The notes: generated from the letters alone by a model not told the origin. Positions 33,957 to 42,377 are shown, numbered from the stretch's first letter. The stretch is 64,000 bases of DNA from Phycisphaera sp. (GCA_003712165.1 RHLH01000001.1:1895575-1959574); one strand, 5' to 3'. Numbers and translations: made by a program.

Positions 33957-34982
33957 TCACGTCGTGGCTCCGGGCATCAGACCGGTGCGTTCGTCGATTC
34001 CGAGATGCAGGTTGAGTGCCTGGATTGCCTGACCCGAAGCGCCCTTGAGCAGGTTGTCGATCGCACTGACGAGGACAAGGTGGCACCGTTTCTCATCAAC
34101 CGCAAAACCGATGTCGATCATGTTTGTGTGCGTCACCCCCCCCACACTTGGCCAAGCGCCGTCGGGGAGCAAGCGAACGAACGGGGAATCGGCGAACGCC
34201 TCTTGCAACACCGCTTCGATCGCGGGCCGTGTTGTTCCACGAGAAAGATCAACATGTATCGTTGAGAGGATGCCCCGGGCGTACGGCCCGAGATGGGGCG
34301 TGAACATGATGTCCGTCCCAGTATGCTCGATCATCTCAGGTTCGTGGCGGTGGCTCAGCACCGCGTAAGGCGACTGGCTCACCTCACAGAAGCTTGTCTT
34401 CGCGGCAGGCTTCTTCCCGGCGCCGCTGACTCCAGACACAGAATCCACGATCACAGTCCGGTCAGCCTCGAGCAAACCGGCACGAACGAGCGGGACCAAA
34501 GGCAAGATGACAGATGTCGCGTAGCAGCCTGCAAGCGAGATCAGCTTTGCCCTCGGGATCTTGTCACTGCACAGCTCGGGGATGGTGTAGAGCGCCTCCT
34601 CGACTGAGCTGGGGTGGAGGTGTTCGAAGCCATAGTGAACCGGATACAAATCTAGATTTTTAAGCCTGTATGCGCCCGAAAGATCAAGGACAATCTGATC
34701 ATACTCGATGAGCTTTGGCGCGAGTTGCATACTCAACTCGTGGGGTGTAGCAAGAAACACATGAGTTGCTCCGCTCTGGGCAATCGCGTGGGCGTTTGTC
34801 TCTTGCACCCTAGGATTCACGATTCCTCGAAGCCTCGGTGCGATCTCGCTGATGGGCGTGCCAGCTGAATTTGCAGATGCAAAGACACCGACAAGCCTGA
34901 GCGCATGATGGCGCGTGATGAGCTCAACAAGTTCCTGGCCCGTGTAACCCCCTGCACCGACAACCGCGACGGGGGTTGTCAT
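33957..34982 (-). CDS. argC: N-acetyl-gamma-glutamyl-phosphate reductase
   Basis: 341 residues. It reduces the acyl phosphate made by ArgB using NADPH. The dinucleotide loop VVGAGGYTGQELVELI is at the start and the catalytic Cys sits in LAGCYATSVILPL, with the HRHEPEMIEH segment bearing the catalytic His. It overlaps argR by 4 bases (ATGA), so the three genes are coupled. Confidence 0.95.
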   Translation of the reverse strand: MTTPVAVVGAGGYTGQELVELITRHHALRLVGVFASANSAGTPISEIAPRLRGIVNPRVQETNAHAIAQSGATHVFLATPHELSMQLAPKLIEYDQIVLDLSGAYRLKNLDLYPVHYGFEHLHPSSVEEALYTIPELCSDKIPRAKLISLAGCYATSVILPLVPLVRAGLLEADRTVIVDSVSGVSGAGKKPAAKTSFCEVSQSPYAVLSHRHEPEMIEHTGTDIMFTPHLGPYARGILSTIHVDLSRGTTRPAIEAVLQEAFADSPFVRLLPDGAWPSVGGVTHTNMIDIGFAVDEKRCHLVLVSAIDNLLKGASGQAIQALNLHLGIDERTGLMPGATT

Positions 34983-35443
34983 GCTTCAACTCCATGATCA
35001 ACGAGACCAGCGAGTACACGCATCTGGTTTGCGACTTCAGATACGGTTGCGCCTGACTCGATCGCAAGAAAGATTGTGTCATCACCCGCCAGACTCGCAA
35101 CGACGCCGGGCGGCAAGTGCAGATCGAACGCAGCCCCCACCGACTGGGCGGCACCCGGCCTTGTTCGCAATACGACCATCGCCTGCGCCTCGCTGATCTG
35201 GAAGACTTCGCGCTGCAGGGAATCCTCAAGCCGTGAGCCGTGCACGCCTGCGAGATGCGTCGAATCGAGGATGTAACCCATCGCGCCCTTTACGATGCCG
35301 AGCTCGCGCAAGTCTCTTGAGAGCGTAGCCTGCGAAGCCTTGATCCCGAACTCGGCAAGCCCCGTCTGGAGAGCCTCTTGGCTCTCAACCGGCCCCTTGT
35401 CGAGGATTTGCTTGATGGCTTCGTGACGCCGCTGGAATGACAT
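34979..35443 (-). CDS. argR: Arginine repressor ArgR
   Basis: 154 residues. N-terminal winged helix (RRHEAIKQIL and SQATLSRDLRELGIVK, the recognition helix), C-terminal hexamerisation and arginine-binding region (TRPGAAQSVGAAFD, then AGDDTIFLAI). It represses arginine synthesis when arginine is bound. The only plausible start, ATG 35443, lies 5 bases after a TATAAA -10, so the mRNA is probably leaderless, and ARG boxes cover the promoter, implying autoregulation. Confidence 0.93.
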   Translation of the reverse strand: MSFQRRHEAIKQILDKGPVESQEALQTGLAEFGIKASQATLSRDLRELGIVKGAMGYILDSTHLAGVHGSRLEDSLQREVFQISEAQAMVVLRTRPGAAQSVGAAFDLHLPPGVVASLAGDDTIFLAIESGATVSEVANQMRVLAGLVDHGVEA

Positions 35444-35478
35444 GAATGTTTATACACACAATTGATAATTATGTCAAG
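35441..35478 (-). promoter_or_regulatory. argR promoter with tandem ARG boxes
   Basis: On the minus strand TTGACA (35472-35477) and TATAAA (35449-35454) are spaced by exactly 17 bases. Two 18-base ARG-box-like sites overlap them: 35441-35458 (CATGAATGTTTATACACA on the plus strand, close to the known consensus) and 35461-35478 (ATTGATAATTATGTCAAG, keeping TGA and TCA half-sites), separated by 2 bases; paired boxes spaced by about 3 are typical of ArgR operators. Confidence 0.8.
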
Positions 35479-36515
35479 TCTGAATCAGTCACTGCTCGTC
35501 GTGAGGTGTAGGCTCAGGGTAGAAAGCTACCCCTGGTACGGATAATCGGGGTAAGAAGACGGGTTTGATTCATCAGGGGGCAGTCTTTGGATCAGCTCAG
35601 ACCGGGAGACATGTCGCACGAAGCGGTGCACTGGTGGGAATTGGCTGGCCACGACGAGGCCGACCTCGCGTCGGCTTGGGCGCTTGCCAATCACGCGGTT
35701 CGCATCCCAGGGATTGTTGGTAAATCATGGGCGAGCCCGAGACACGACGCTCAGCACGCTGCGATGACGTGGATGTCTGGCCAGGGTCTTCTCGATGGCA
35801 TCTTCGTGAGCGAGCCAGTCGCGGGGGATCACCCGATGAGAGGCGTGATCCGGCTGTGGAACCTTGAGTTGTTCCTCGTTGAAGAAACCGGCGCACCAAT
35901 CGCGACCACTGAACTGGTTGGAAAGAGCATCGCAGATGCGCATCGTTGGATGATTGGAGCCGTGGAGGCAAAGGCGGGACCCGCCCCGAGGCCTGTCCAG
36001 GAACCTCTACAGAAACCAGAACACCCTGTAGCCGACGGTGCACCGGTGGGCGAGCTCTCACAGCTGGCGCATGCCGAACTCATCAGGCTCTACTCAAACA
36101 CCGCGGCGGTCCTCGAACAGGTGGCATGGACGATATCCGGTGCCACACCAGTCCGGATGTGGCCGCACAGCTTTGAGACGAGCACTCAGGTGAGACTCGG
36201 TCCAAAGACAGAGTCACCGCCGAGATTTATCGTCATGGGGCTCGCTCCGCCCGGCAAGCTTTCAGGGAGTGGGTACTGGTACGTCGCGCCCTGGCGATCA
36301 ACGGTTCGGGGCGAGAACGACTCATGGGATGAGCTGCCGGTCGGTTTCTGGAGCAAGCCTGAGAACGAGATCCCGATCGCGGTGCTGCCTGTTGCCGACG
36401 TTGTGTCGAGCGAGGACCCTTCGGTTCAGCACGATCGCGTAGCGAGATTCTTCGCCGCAGCGTACACTCAAAGCAGATCAAACCTGTCTACGGGATGACA
36501 GATAATTATGTCAAG
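35464..36515 (+). repeat. 15-bp direct repeat shared by two intergenic regions
   Basis: GATAATTATGTCAAG occurs at 35464-35478 (argR promoter) and again at 36501-36515, just past the stop of the gene between them; AATCAGT follows both within a few bases. Confidence 0.6.
35587..36498 (+). CDS. Uncharacterised protein, 303 residues
   Basis: I do not recognise the family. TTG at 35587 has GGGGG five to six bases upstream; ATG 35611 is an alternative. Residues 1-115 are alpha/beta and Trp-rich (HWWELAGHDEADLASAW, TWMSGQGLLDGIF, RGVIRLWNLELFL). A Pro-rich linker (about 135-155) leads to a second part containing LIRLYSNTAAVLEQV and GYWYVAPWRSTV. No signal peptide or membrane helix is seen. It stands alone between divergent argR and the lipase cluster. 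Confidence 0.7.
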   Translation: MDQLRPGDMSHEAVHWWELAGHDEADLASAWALANHAVRIPGIVGKSWASPRHDAQHAAMTWMSGQGLLDGIFVSEPVAGDHPMRGVIRLWNLELFLVEETGAPIATTELVGKSIADAHRWMIGAVEAKAGPAPRPVQEPLQKPEHPVADGAPVGELSQLAHAELIRLYSNTAAVLEQVAWTISGATPVRMWPHSFETSTQVRLGPKTESPPRFIVMGLAPPGKLSGSGYWYVAPWRSTVRGENDSWDELPVGFWSKPENEIPIAVLPVADVVSSEDPSVQHDRVARFFAAAYTQSRSNLSTG

Positions 36516-36607
36516 AATCAGTGGCGCCGAAATAGTATACGAAATGTGCTTGTTCAATCGGCATATTCGCCTGACCTGTCTCTCATTGGCTTTGCGTTGG
36601 AGTGACC

Positions 36608-38032
36608 ATGACCCGACACGCAATAGGTTGCTGTTTCTGTCTTGTCTCACTGCTCTCCGGCTGTTCAGATCACGGTAACAAGACCGCCGATCTTGGCGCA
36701 ATCTACAACACACCGGCAACCAACATCGGAGACGAACGAACTCCCGTCGTCGTGATCCCGGGGATTCTCGGTTCGAAACTCGTCGATGAAGACGGCACGA
36801 AGGTGTGGGGCTCATTCACGTTCGGTGCCGCTGATGTGGACAAGGCCGTGGGTGCTCGCCAGGTTGCTCTGCCTATGGAACTCGGTGTGCCGCTCTCAGA
36901 ACTGAGAGACAGTGTCTACCCGAGCGATGTACTTGATGTCGTCGAGCTTGATATCGGACTGCTCCGCGGGCTTGAGATCGGAGCGTACGTGGACATCATG
37001 ATGACACTCGCGGCTGGCAAGTACCGCGACGAGTCTCTCGGAGAATCCGGCGCGATCGACTACGGCGGGCTGCACTACACGTGTTACCAGCTGCCCTATG
37101 ACTGGCGAAGGGATATCGCCGAGCAAGCTGCTGCGCTGCACGGCGTAATCCGTGAAGCCCAGGACGTCAACAGAGACACGAGGGGCATGAGCCCTGATGA
37201 GCCGCTCAAGGTCGATGTCGTCGCACACTCGATGGGGGGCCTTGTGCTCCGTTACTACATGCGCTACGGCACACAGCCGCTCCCTGACGACGGCTCTCTC
37301 CCGGAACTGACTTGGGAGGGTGCCCAGAACGTCCGGCAGGCGATCCTGATCGGGACCCCGAACGCGGGTTCGGCGGGCGCGCTCGTGCAACTCGTCAACG
37401 GGTTGAATCTCAATCCGGTGTTCCCGAATTTCAGGCCCAGCATCCTTGGGACGATGCCCGCGATCTATCAGCTGCTCCCACGAGAACGACACGGCGTGGT
37501 CGTCGATCAGCAGACTGGTGAGACCATCGAGTTCCTCGACATCGCGACGTGGGAGCGGTACGGCTGGGGGCTGCTCGACGAGGATGAGGACAACAAGCTC
37601 CGCCACCTGCTCCCGGATGTGCAGTCACGCGAAGAACGGCTGGCGATAGCACAGGATCATCTCGAAAAGTGCCTAGCTCGCGCCGAGCAACTGCACAGGG
37701 CGCTCGACGTTCCCGCTTCACCGCCCGAGGGTACGACGATCTCAATCTTTATCGGCGACTCCGAGAGCACCCCGACGATTCTCGCAGTGAACGCATCGGG
37801 CAAGATCCGTGTTCAGGAAAGCGGGCCAGGCGACGGAACCGTCGCGCGATACAGTGCACTGCACGATGAACGCATCGGCGGGGAATGGAAGCCCTTCCTC
37901 CAGACACCAGTCGAGTGGCACCGAGTGCAGTTCATCTTTGCCAACCACCTGGGTCTCACACGCGACCCCACGTTCGTTGACAACATCCTCTTTATGCTGC
38001 TGGAAACACCCACCGCTGAGAGCGGGTCATGA
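36608..38032 (+). CDS. LCAT-like lipase/acyltransferase lipoprotein
   Basis: 474 residues from ATG 36608 (GGAG six bases upstream). Lipobox LLSGCSDHG gives an anchored lipoprotein. VVVIPGILGSKLVD is the oxyanion-loop start typical of lecithin:cholesterol acyltransferase-like enzymes, YDWRRDI the conserved lid region, AHSMGG the nucleophile elbow (Ser near residue 208), and a late His in FANHLGL completes the triad. It probably hydrolyses or transfers an acyl chain of a membrane lipid. It overlaps the next gene by 4 bases, first of a coupled cluster. Confidence 0.87.
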   Translation: MTRHAIGCCFCLVSLLSGCSDHGNKTADLGAIYNTPATNIGDERTPVVVIPGILGSKLVDEDGTKVWGSFTFGAADVDKAVGARQVALPMELGVPLSELRDSVYPSDVLDVVELDIGLLRGLEIGAYVDIMMTLAAGKYRDESLGESGAIDYGGLHYTCYQLPYDWRRDIAEQAAALHGVIREAQDVNRDTRGMSPDEPLKVDVVAHSMGGLVLRYYMRYGTQPLPDDGSLPELTWEGAQNVRQAILIGTPNAGSAGALVQLVNGLNLNPVFPNFRPSILGTMPAIYQLLPRERHGVVVDQQTGETIEFLDIATWERYGWGLLDEDEDNKLRHLLPDVQSREERLAIAQDHLEKCLARAEQLHRALDVPASPPEGTTISIFIGDSESTPTILAVNASGKIRVQESGPGDGTVARYSALHDERIGGEWKPFLQTPVEWHRVQFIFANHLGLTRDPTFVDNILFMLLETPTAESGS

Positions 38033-38244
38033 TTGACGTGCTGCTCATCGTGATCGGGGTTTACTTTGCGATCGGGGTGGTATTCGCAGTTGTTGTAGCG
38101 GCCGGGCCAATCAAGTCCTTCGACTCGGTCGTCGCAGATTCTCCGCTGAGGTTTCGATTCATCGCGACGCCCGGCATGGCTGCCCTCTGGCCCATCATGG
38201 CTGGCAAGCTGGTGGGGGCGAAGAACACGAGCCGAGAGCCATGA
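38029..38244 (+). CDS. Small membrane protein (71 residues)
   Basis: A single N-terminal helix (VLLIVIGVYFAIGVVFAVVVAAG) followed by a short soluble segment with FIATPGMAALWPIM. It overlaps the lipase stop and the next start by 4 bases each. No family recognised; likely an accessory subunit of the redox membrane protein two genes on. Confidence 0.75.
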   Translation: MIDVLLIVIGVYFAIGVVFAVVVAAGPIKSFDSVVADSPLRFRFIATPGMAALWPIMAGKLVGAKNTSREP

Positions 38245-38381
38245 CGCGAAATCAGCGTCGAGTTCACCTCGTTGCATGGTCCGTCATCGGCCCCCTGCTG
38301 CTCGTGCTGGTCGTGTTCGCGGCAACGCAACGCCCAGCCTCGGGCGTTGTTGACACTGAGCAGACTGAAGGTGCCCGATGA
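38241..38381 (+). CDS. Tiny membrane protein (46 residues)
   Basis: A 46-residue frame with basic start (MTRNQRRVH), one hydrophobic helix (SVIGPLLLVLVVFAA) and an acidic tail. ATGA overlaps on both sides argue that it is translated. Function unknown; typical of small subunits in membrane complexes. Confidence 0.65.
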   Translation: MTRNQRRVHLVAWSVIGPLLLVLVVFAATQRPASGVVDTEQTEGAR

Positions 38382-39376
38382 GCAACCGCTACGTGCTCGT
38401 CCAATGGAACAGGCACAAGAAGATATACGACATTGTCACACTCGCAGGCATGGTGCTCTTTCTCACGGTTTACGTGGGTGCAGGGATGATCAGGCACCAG
38501 TCACCCAGCGAGATCAGCCCGCCGATCCTGCTCATGCGCGGGTTTGGGGTGCTTTCGATCGTGATGCTTCATATCATACTTTCGATCGGTCCGCTCGCGA
38601 GGATCGATGAGCGGTTCTCTCCGCTGCTATACAACCGAAGACACCTGGGTGTGATGTTCTTTTTCGCCGCGTTTTTGCACGGGTTTTTGGTCGTTGGTTT
38701 CTACGGCGGATTCGGCAGTGTAAACCCGCTCTCGGCTATCCTGAACTCGTCGGGCGGCGGAGTTCCATACGAACTGCTCGGGTTCATGGCACTCATCATC
38801 TTCTTCGTCATGGCTGCAACGAGTCACGATTTCTGGCTTGCGAATCTTGGGCATCGGTTCTGGAAGGCGATGCACATGTGCGTGTACGCGGCGTACACCT
38901 TGGTGGTACTGCATGTCGCGTTCGGTGCGATGCAGGATAAACAGGGCGCAGTCACGCCTGCTCTCCTCGCGCTGGGCGTGGTGTGGCTAGGAGGCCTGCA
39001 TATCACCGCTGGCTTGAAACAGCGAAAGGCTGACGTGGCAGTCGCTGAAGCTGATGCGGGCTGGATCGATGTCTGTGAAGTCAGCGAGATCCCCACGAGT
39101 AGGGCGCGGGTCGTCAGACAGGCGGGACACGAGGCGATCGCGGTTGTGAACAACGAAGGCACGATCACCGCGATGTCAAACGTGTGCGCCCATCAGGGCG
39201 GGCCGCTCGGCGAGGGGCAAGTCATCGATGGCTGCCTGACTTGCCCATGGCACGGCTATCAGTACGACCCGGCGACCGGCTGCTCGCCCCCTCCTTACAC
39301 GGAGCGCGTTCGTACATACGAGATCCGAGTCGAGGGCGGACGCGTGCTTCTCAATCCGGAGCCTCGCGGTGGATAA
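38378..39376 (+). CDS. Ferric-reductase-like membrane protein fused to Rieske domain
   Basis: 332 residues. Six or so helices (20-225) resemble the ferric reductase/cytochrome b fold, with candidate heme His pairs in RRHLGVMFFFAAFLHGF and WKAMHMCVYAAYTLVVLH. Residues 235-330 are a Rieske domain: CAHQGGP near 269 and CLTCPWHGYQY near 286 supply the two Cys and two His for a 2Fe-2S cluster. The fusion suggests electron transfer between heme and the cluster at the membrane. Partner and substrate are unknown. ATGA overlap upstream and 8-base overlap downstream. Confidence 0.88.
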   Translation: MSNRYVLVQWNRHKKIYDIVTLAGMVLFLTVYVGAGMIRHQSPSEISPPILLMRGFGVLSIVMLHIILSIGPLARIDERFSPLLYNRRHLGVMFFFAAFLHGFLVVGFYGGFGSVNPLSAILNSSGGGVPYELLGFMALIIFFVMAATSHDFWLANLGHRFWKAMHMCVYAAYTLVVLHVAFGAMQDKQGAVTPALLALGVVWLGGLHITAGLKQRKADVAVAEADAGWIDVCEVSEIPTSRARVVRQAGHEAIAVVNNEGTITAMSNVCAHQGGPLGEGQVIDGCLTCPWHGYQYDPATGCSPPPYTERVRTYEIRVEGGRVLLNPEPRGG

Positions 39377-40091
39377 TTCTGGCGACACGATTTACGTCGG
39401 GTACCTGCCTGTGCCAAAGAGGTATATAGCGCTTCTGCGATTCGTTGTACCCGTGTTGGCTGGCGCAGCAGTCGGCCTAAGCCTGGTGCTCGCATTCACA
39501 ACTCGCTCGCCGGGTCAGGCGGTCTGGATGGCCGAGGCTTCAGCACACGCTGGCATTCTTCGAGAGAGGCCCTACCCATTCCTCGAGACCACCGACGGCC
39601 CAATGCTTCTGGTTGAGCCTGGCAAGTTTGGGAGTATCAATAGGTTCAAGGGGCTCGAAGGATCCGCAATCCGTGTGCGCGGCACACTCCTTGAGCGGGA
39701 TGGCTGGCGCGCGATCGAGCTCTTGGGACACGAACTCATTAATGAAGAACTCGAGATCAATTCAATCGCGCAAGAAGCAACTGAGGTTGTCGCGATCGGG
39801 GAGATTCTCGACAGCAAGTGCTATCTCGGTGCGATGAAACCCGGCCAAGGAAGATCACACCGGGCATGCGCGATCTTGTGCCTGCGAGGTGGGATTCCGC
39901 CTCTCTTTGTCGGGCAAACCGCTGCGGGCGAACAGGTCGCGGGTGTACTTGCGATCGAGAACAGCGATGCATTGCCCGAGTCCCTGTTCTCACTTGTTGG
40001 TGAGCGAATCGAGATTCGCGGACCGATCTCGATAGAGAACGGGCTATCCGTGGTCCGAGTTACCGAGCAGGAAGTCACGCTCGCTGATTAG
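39369..40091 (+). CDS. Membrane-anchored protein with C-x10-H-x2-C-x3-C type motif
   Basis: 240 residues from GTG 39369. One helix (about 22-45), then an exported part with two small beta-like repeats (AIRVRGTLLERDGW and RIEIRGPISIENG). Between them is a conserved-looking block: DSKCYLGAMKPGQG, then HRACAILCLRGGIPPLFV, providing three Cys, one Met and one His suited to metal, heme or disulphide binding. I believe similar blocks occur beside Rieske proteins elsewhere, but cannot name a family. Last of the coupled cluster. Confidence 0.75.
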   Translation: MDNSGDTIYVGYLPVPKRYIALLRFVVPVLAGAAVGLSLVLAFTTRSPGQAVWMAEASAHAGILRERPYPFLETTDGPMLLVEPGKFGSINRFKGLEGSAIRVRGTLLERDGWRAIELLGHELINEELEINSIAQEATEVVAIGEILDSKCYLGAMKPGQGRSHRACAILCLRGGIPPLFVGQTAAGEQVAGVLAIENSDALPESLFSLVGERIEIRGPISIENGLSVVRVTEQEVTLAD

Positions 40092-40133
40092 GTCTTAGGC
40101 TTGCGCATCAACCGAGGAAGAGGTCCGACGCGA

Positions 40134-40159
40134 CAACCCGCCTCGGACTGGGCGGGTTG
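40134..40159. terminator. Bidirectional terminator
   Basis: CAACCCGCC pairs with GGCGGGTTG around an 8-base loop between the convergent redox cluster and the Cys-rich gene. Confidence 0.7.
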
Positions 40160-40189
40160 CCGGCTGTGGTGGTTGTCAGAACTCAGGCG

Positions 40190-40699
40190 TCAGAACTGGA
40201 TGGAGATACCACCAACCGAGCACCTTGGGCTGTACCGCCTCGGCTTCCAGCGGTGCCAGTGGCGCCTGCTCGGTCTCTCGTAGTGCCAGCCGCGGTAGAT
40301 AGGCCGATCGAATCTGTGCCGATTTGGTATGTAGGGCCTGATCCTAAGGCAGCCGTAAGAGCGTGAGACCCTGATGGCGTACTCGCATCCGTTGAGCGAG
40401 ACGCGCGGCGAACACCCTCGGTAGCGCACGGTGACGCAGCCACCGTGAACCGATGCCCTGTAACCAGCACAGCGGAACGCTTCGCAGATCTCGTACGCGA
40501 TGCTGCGCCGGCCCTCTAGACAGAATTCCTTCCCATCGATGAACAGCGTGCCGACGCTGTCTCGTTCGCGGTGCCTGTCATGGCTCCACCTGTCGTTGCC
40601 GCGCCACTGCGCATCTGCTGACCCTGCGGGCATGAGCACACCCGCCGCGAGTGCGAGCGTGAGCGCTGAAACGAGCCGTTTCTTTCCTGCGTGTCCCAT
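40190..40699 (-). CDS. Secreted Cys- and Arg-rich protein
   Basis: 169 residues. Signal peptide with AxA site (GVLMPAGSADAQ). The mature part has eight or so Cys (FCLEGRR, EICEAFRCAGYR, GGCVTVRYRGC, NGCEY, YGCLR, PRCSVGG) and a basic, Trp/Tyr-rich segment before the end. Disulphide-stabilised exported protein is inferred; no family recognised. Confidence 0.7.
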   Translation of the reverse strand: MGHAGKKRLVSALTLALAAGVLMPAGSADAQWRGNDRWSHDRHRERDSVGTLFIDGKEFCLEGRRSIAYEICEAFRCAGYRASVHGGCVTVRYRGCSPRVSLNGCEYAIRVSRSYGCLRIRPYIPNRHRFDRPIYRGWHYERPSRRHWHRWKPRRYSPRCSVGGISIQF

Positions 40700-40845
40700 T
40701 TCGATCCCTTTCGGTGCTGAGCACCACGCGACGCACTTGTTTAAGTTTTGGTCGGTTTTTCGTGCGTCTCACCGGTGTTGGCTCCGTAAAGACCCTCGAT
40801 TTGCTGACTGCAAAGAGCGATTTTTGGTGAATTTGTTAGTAACCA

Positions 40846-40870
40846 GAAACTTTTTGCCCCGGATTCCGTC
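40846..40870 (+). promoter_or_regulatory. ECF-sigma-type promoter
   Basis: GAAAC (40846-40850) and CGTC (40867-40870) with 16 bases between AAC and CGTC, the spacing and elements known for many ECF sigma promoters. It lies 80 bases before the TPR-like gene. A leader hairpin CAGGGAG...CTCCCTG (40879-40910) follows. Confidence 0.55.
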
Positions 40871-40950
40871 ATAGCTGTCAGGGAGGCATGCCGCTTTGCG
40901 GAACTCCCTGGCGGCTCACAAGGCCGCGGCTCTTACGGAAAGGAATCAAC

Positions 40951-41622
40951 ATGAACGACGACAGATCCAAGAGCACGATCGTGACCACCGACGACCCGCG
41001 CCGACTCAGCCCGATCGAGGCTGCCATCATGGACTGGTGCAACCTCGCGCACGCGGCTCGCACACGGGGCGACTTCGCTGCGCTCGAAGAGATCGGAGCC
41101 GAGCTCAACGCACTCATCCGTAAGTACGACGAGACCGACGGCGACGGCCATCAGAACCCAGCATGGGCGCGGCCCAACCAGCGCGCTCTTACGCTTTCGG
41201 CGCGAGGCAGGATCGAGGAAGCCGTCGATGTTGAGATGATCGCGGCGAGGTACGCCGACACCGACCGCCGAAAGGAAGTCAGCTTCGGCAATATCGCCGA
41301 CCGACTGGTGCGACTCGATCGCCCGAACGAAGCGATCGAGTGGTTCCTGAAGGCCTGGGACGCTGCACCGACGAGCGTCCCCGTCATGATGACCGGCGCG
41401 CGCGCGTTCTTCGATTCAGACCGTCTCGAAGAAGCGGACAACGTCTTCGCTGCGCTCGGGGGTCTGGACGACCTGCTTGAGCCCGGCACGGACCTGCACG
41501 CTTACTTGCGGCACGACGACAGCCTTCTGGACATGGCACCGCACCTGCCTTCGCTCGACGCTCTCTACCGGAAGCTCGCGTCCGCCTCTGACGCGTCCTC
41601 GAACGAGCAGGAGACTGAGTGA
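40951..41622 (+). CDS. TPR-like cytoplasmic protein
   Basis: 223 residues from ATG 40951 (GGAAAGGA upstream). All-helical: AHAARTRGDFAALEEIGAEL, ALTLSARGRIEEAVDVEMIA, RLVRLDRPNEAIEWFLKAW and FFDSDRLEEADNVFAALGG read as degenerate TPR pairs. Likely a protein-interaction partner. Its stop overlaps the next start by one base (TGATG), and it is preceded by the ECF-type promoter. Confidence 0.8.
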   Translation: MNDDRSKSTIVTTDDPRRLSPIEAAIMDWCNLAHAARTRGDFAALEEIGAELNALIRKYDETDGDGHQNPAWARPNQRALTLSARGRIEEAVDVEMIAARYADTDRRKEVSFGNIADRLVRLDRPNEAIEWFLKAWDAAPTSVPVMMTGARAFFDSDRLEEADNVFAALGGLDDLLEPGTDLHAYLRHDDSLLDMAPHLPSLDALYRKLASASDASSNEQETE

Positions 41623-42377
41623 TGGAACGCAAGAACTTTGAGATCGATTTCTGGGAGCGATACGACCGTGAGTGTCGCCCCAGGATCGAAGAAGCGTGCA
41701 GGAGGCACCTCGCACGGATGCGTTGCACCTCGGTCGACCTGCACGACATGGTGTCGTGGGCGTCCTGCCGGGTCTGGAAGATGATCGACGAGCGGCCGAA
41801 CGAGCTCATCACCGATCAGCTCTCCGCTGAGGAGAGTGCCCAGCGGATCTCGAACGCATCTGCCATGCTCGCGCGGTGGGCGTATCTGGCGCTTGTCCGC
41901 AAAGGCTCGCGGATTGCGGAGAAAGAGCGTGCTTGTGACATGGAGCGGATCAGATATCTCGCGACGAGCAAGTCCAGCACACCGGCGATCGAGAAATCTG
42001 AGAACACCAAGGCGGCGATCGATTTGCTCAGGACAAGACTGAGCGCCGATCTCCGCGGCAAGCTCGCCGCGAGTTGGAAGGACGCCAAGGACCGAGAGCG
42101 TGTGGCGAATGCGCTCGATGCGAACAGGGAAGAGGATGTGAAGCTGCGTGAATCGATCGCGGAGGGTGAAATGAAAGTCAACACAGTCGAGAAAATGCGT
42201 TCACGCAGTTTGCACAGGAGCCGGGACATCATGAAATCGACTCGCAGAAACTTTGCAATACTGCTGCTGGGTCTGAGCGTCGCTTTGCTCACTGCTTCGA
42301 ACGCGTACGCATCTGGCGGCGGTGATGACGACGGCGGTGAACAGACCGGCGGGCGTAGTGCCGCAGTCGTTGAGTAA
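41622..42377 (+). CDS. Sigma-70-like protein with C-terminal membrane segment
   Basis: 251 residues. The N-terminus looks like a divergent sigma region 2 (FWERYDRECRPRIEEA, then VDLHDMVSWASCRVWKMI) and residues 175-200 like region 4 (EGEMKVNTVEKMRSRSLHRSR). From residue 204, MKSTRRNFAILLLGLSVALL leads to an AYAS cleavage-like site and a Gly/Asp tail, so the C-terminus resembles a signal peptide or anchor. A nested start at ATG 42231 with AGGAG upstream could also yield a separate 48-residue exported peptide. Sigma assignment is by pattern only. Confidence 0.65.
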   Translation: MERKNFEIDFWERYDRECRPRIEEACRRHLARMRCTSVDLHDMVSWASCRVWKMIDERPNELITDQLSAEESAQRISNASAMLARWAYLALVRKGSRIAEKERACDMERIRYLATSKSSTPAIEKSENTKAAIDLLRTRLSADLRGKLAASWKDAKDRERVANALDANREEDVKLRESIAEGEMKVNTVEKMRSRSLHRSRDIMKSTRRNFAILLLGLSVALLTASNAYASGGGDDDGGEQTGGRSAAVVE

